Both the position numbers and the translations under genes were made by a program. DNA of 6,941 nucleotides from Clostridia bacterium. GTDB taxonomy: Bacteria; Bacillota; Clostridia; HGM11514. The notes beneath the pieces were generated by a model. It was not told the DNA's origin, did no database searches, and saw only the letters and a program-made list of their open reading frames with translations. The stretch spans positions 1 to 6,941 of the forward strand of contig CAAENE010000088.1 of assembly GCA_900757255.1 (NCBI GenBank), written 5' to 3'. This document shows, piece by piece, positions 6,761 through 6,941 of this stretch. Position 1 is the stretch's first letter. Every line of letters begins with the position of its first letter.

Positions 6761-6916
6761 CAAGTCGCAAATGTCCCCCGCCTCGCGAGAAGGCGGGTTC
6801 CATATCAGACTTTCAGCGGGGGTTATAATCCCCCGCTGAAACCCTGAGGAGCAAAGCTCCCTGCGACGGTTGCAATCATCGCAGCTGACTTGCGCGAGCT
6901 TATCACGCTTTGCTCC
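6761..6916. other. Dense cluster of inverted repeats: possible structured RNA, dispersed repeat or mobile-element end
   Basis: After ftsY a GC-richer non-coding stretch holds several perfect pairings: CAAGTC (6761-6766) with GACTTG (6887-6892), which would enclose the rest; CCCGCCT (6777-6783) with AGGCGGG (6791-6797); a 12-bp stem 6811-6822/6830-6841; GGAGC/GCTCC (6848-6852/6856-6860); and CTGCGA/TCGCAG (6861-6866/6879-6884). Together they form a closed multibranch layout. Alternative pairings exist: 6848-6857 with 6907-6916 (10 bp), 6764-6769 with 6862-6867 (6 bp) and CCCCCGC 6775-6781 with 6816-6822 (7 bp). None of the stems is followed by a T-tract, so these are not ordinary terminators. 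Such arrangements are known from structured RNAs and from hairpin-rich ends of IS200/IS605-type elements, but no transposase is visible and I do not recognise a specific family. Which strand is functional cannot be decided here. Confidence 0.5.
6811..6841. repeat. Perfect 12-bp inverted repeat with TTATAAT loop
   Basis: TTTCAGCGGGGG (6811-6822) and its exact reverse complement (6830-6841) flank the 7-base loop TTATAAT. It is the strongest hairpin of the 3' region and, with five G:C pairs next to the loop, would be stable as RNA on either strand or as single-stranded DNA. The bases after each arm are not T-rich, which argues against a simple rho-independent terminator in either direction. Confidence 0.85.
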
Positions 6917-6941
6917 GATTCAAAAAAATAATATATGTAAG

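Noticed and set aside
6824..6829. TATAAT in the loop of the 12-bp hairpin as a -10 promoter element
   Set aside because: No -35-like sequence at the right distance on the plus strand (6801-6806 is CATATC), and the motif is explained as the hairpin loop.
6671..6847. 58-codon ATG frame after ftsY as a real small gene
   Set aside because: It has no ribosome binding site, no recognisable motif, and runs through perfect palindromes that dictate its codons; kept only as a finding.
1..6941. CRISPR arrays, tRNA or rRNA genes, or toxin-antitoxin and defence systems
   Set aside because: No regularly spaced repeats, no tRNA-like cloverleaf with the conserved T-loop, no rRNA segments and no defence-type protein motifs were seen.

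Overview
The window looks like a chromosomal segment from a low-to-moderate GC Firmicute, most likely of class Clostridia. The reasons are a canonical smc-ftsY gene pair, a small lipoprotein that resembles the Firmicute family DUF5067, strong AAGGAG/GGGGTG-type ribosome binding sites, near-consensus sigma-A promoters, and AT-rich intergenic DNA around purine-rich genes. I cannot name a genus from the sequence alone.

Layout from left to right. Bases 1-26 are the distal half of a rho-independent terminator for a rightward gene lying outside the window. Bases 64-1257 (minus strand) encode a soluble FAD-dependent oxidoreductase of the FAD_oxidored type, with its own extended -10 promoter. A divergent AT-rich intergenic region (1267-1568) holds that promoter, the promoter of the next gene and some short phased direct repeats. 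Bases 1569-2027 encode a small secreted lipoprotein (DUF5067-like), closed by a strong symmetrical terminator at 2029-2059. A new promoter at 2095-2123 then drives smc (2154-5720, full length, 1188 aa) and ftsY (5729-6649, 306 aa), which are 8 bp apart and probably translationally coupled. The last 292 bases hold no convincing gene but do hold a dense group of inverted repeats (about 6761-6916), GC-richer than its surroundings. It may be a structured RNA, a dispersed intergenic repeat or the end of a mobile element.

How the genes work together: Smc is the ATPase core of the chromosome-condensing Smc-ScpAB complex, and FtsY is the membrane-side GTPase receptor of the signal recognition particle. 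They act in different processes, but the pair is commonly co-transcribed in Firmicutes. The usual neighbours rnc (upstream) and ylxM-ffh (downstream) are not in this window. The oxidoreductase and the lipoprotein each have their own promoter and appear to be independent units. Most of the window is ordinary core genome. The parts worth a second look are the folded 3' region, a C8 homopolymer inside the oxidoreductase gene, and the phased repeats in the divergent intergenic region.
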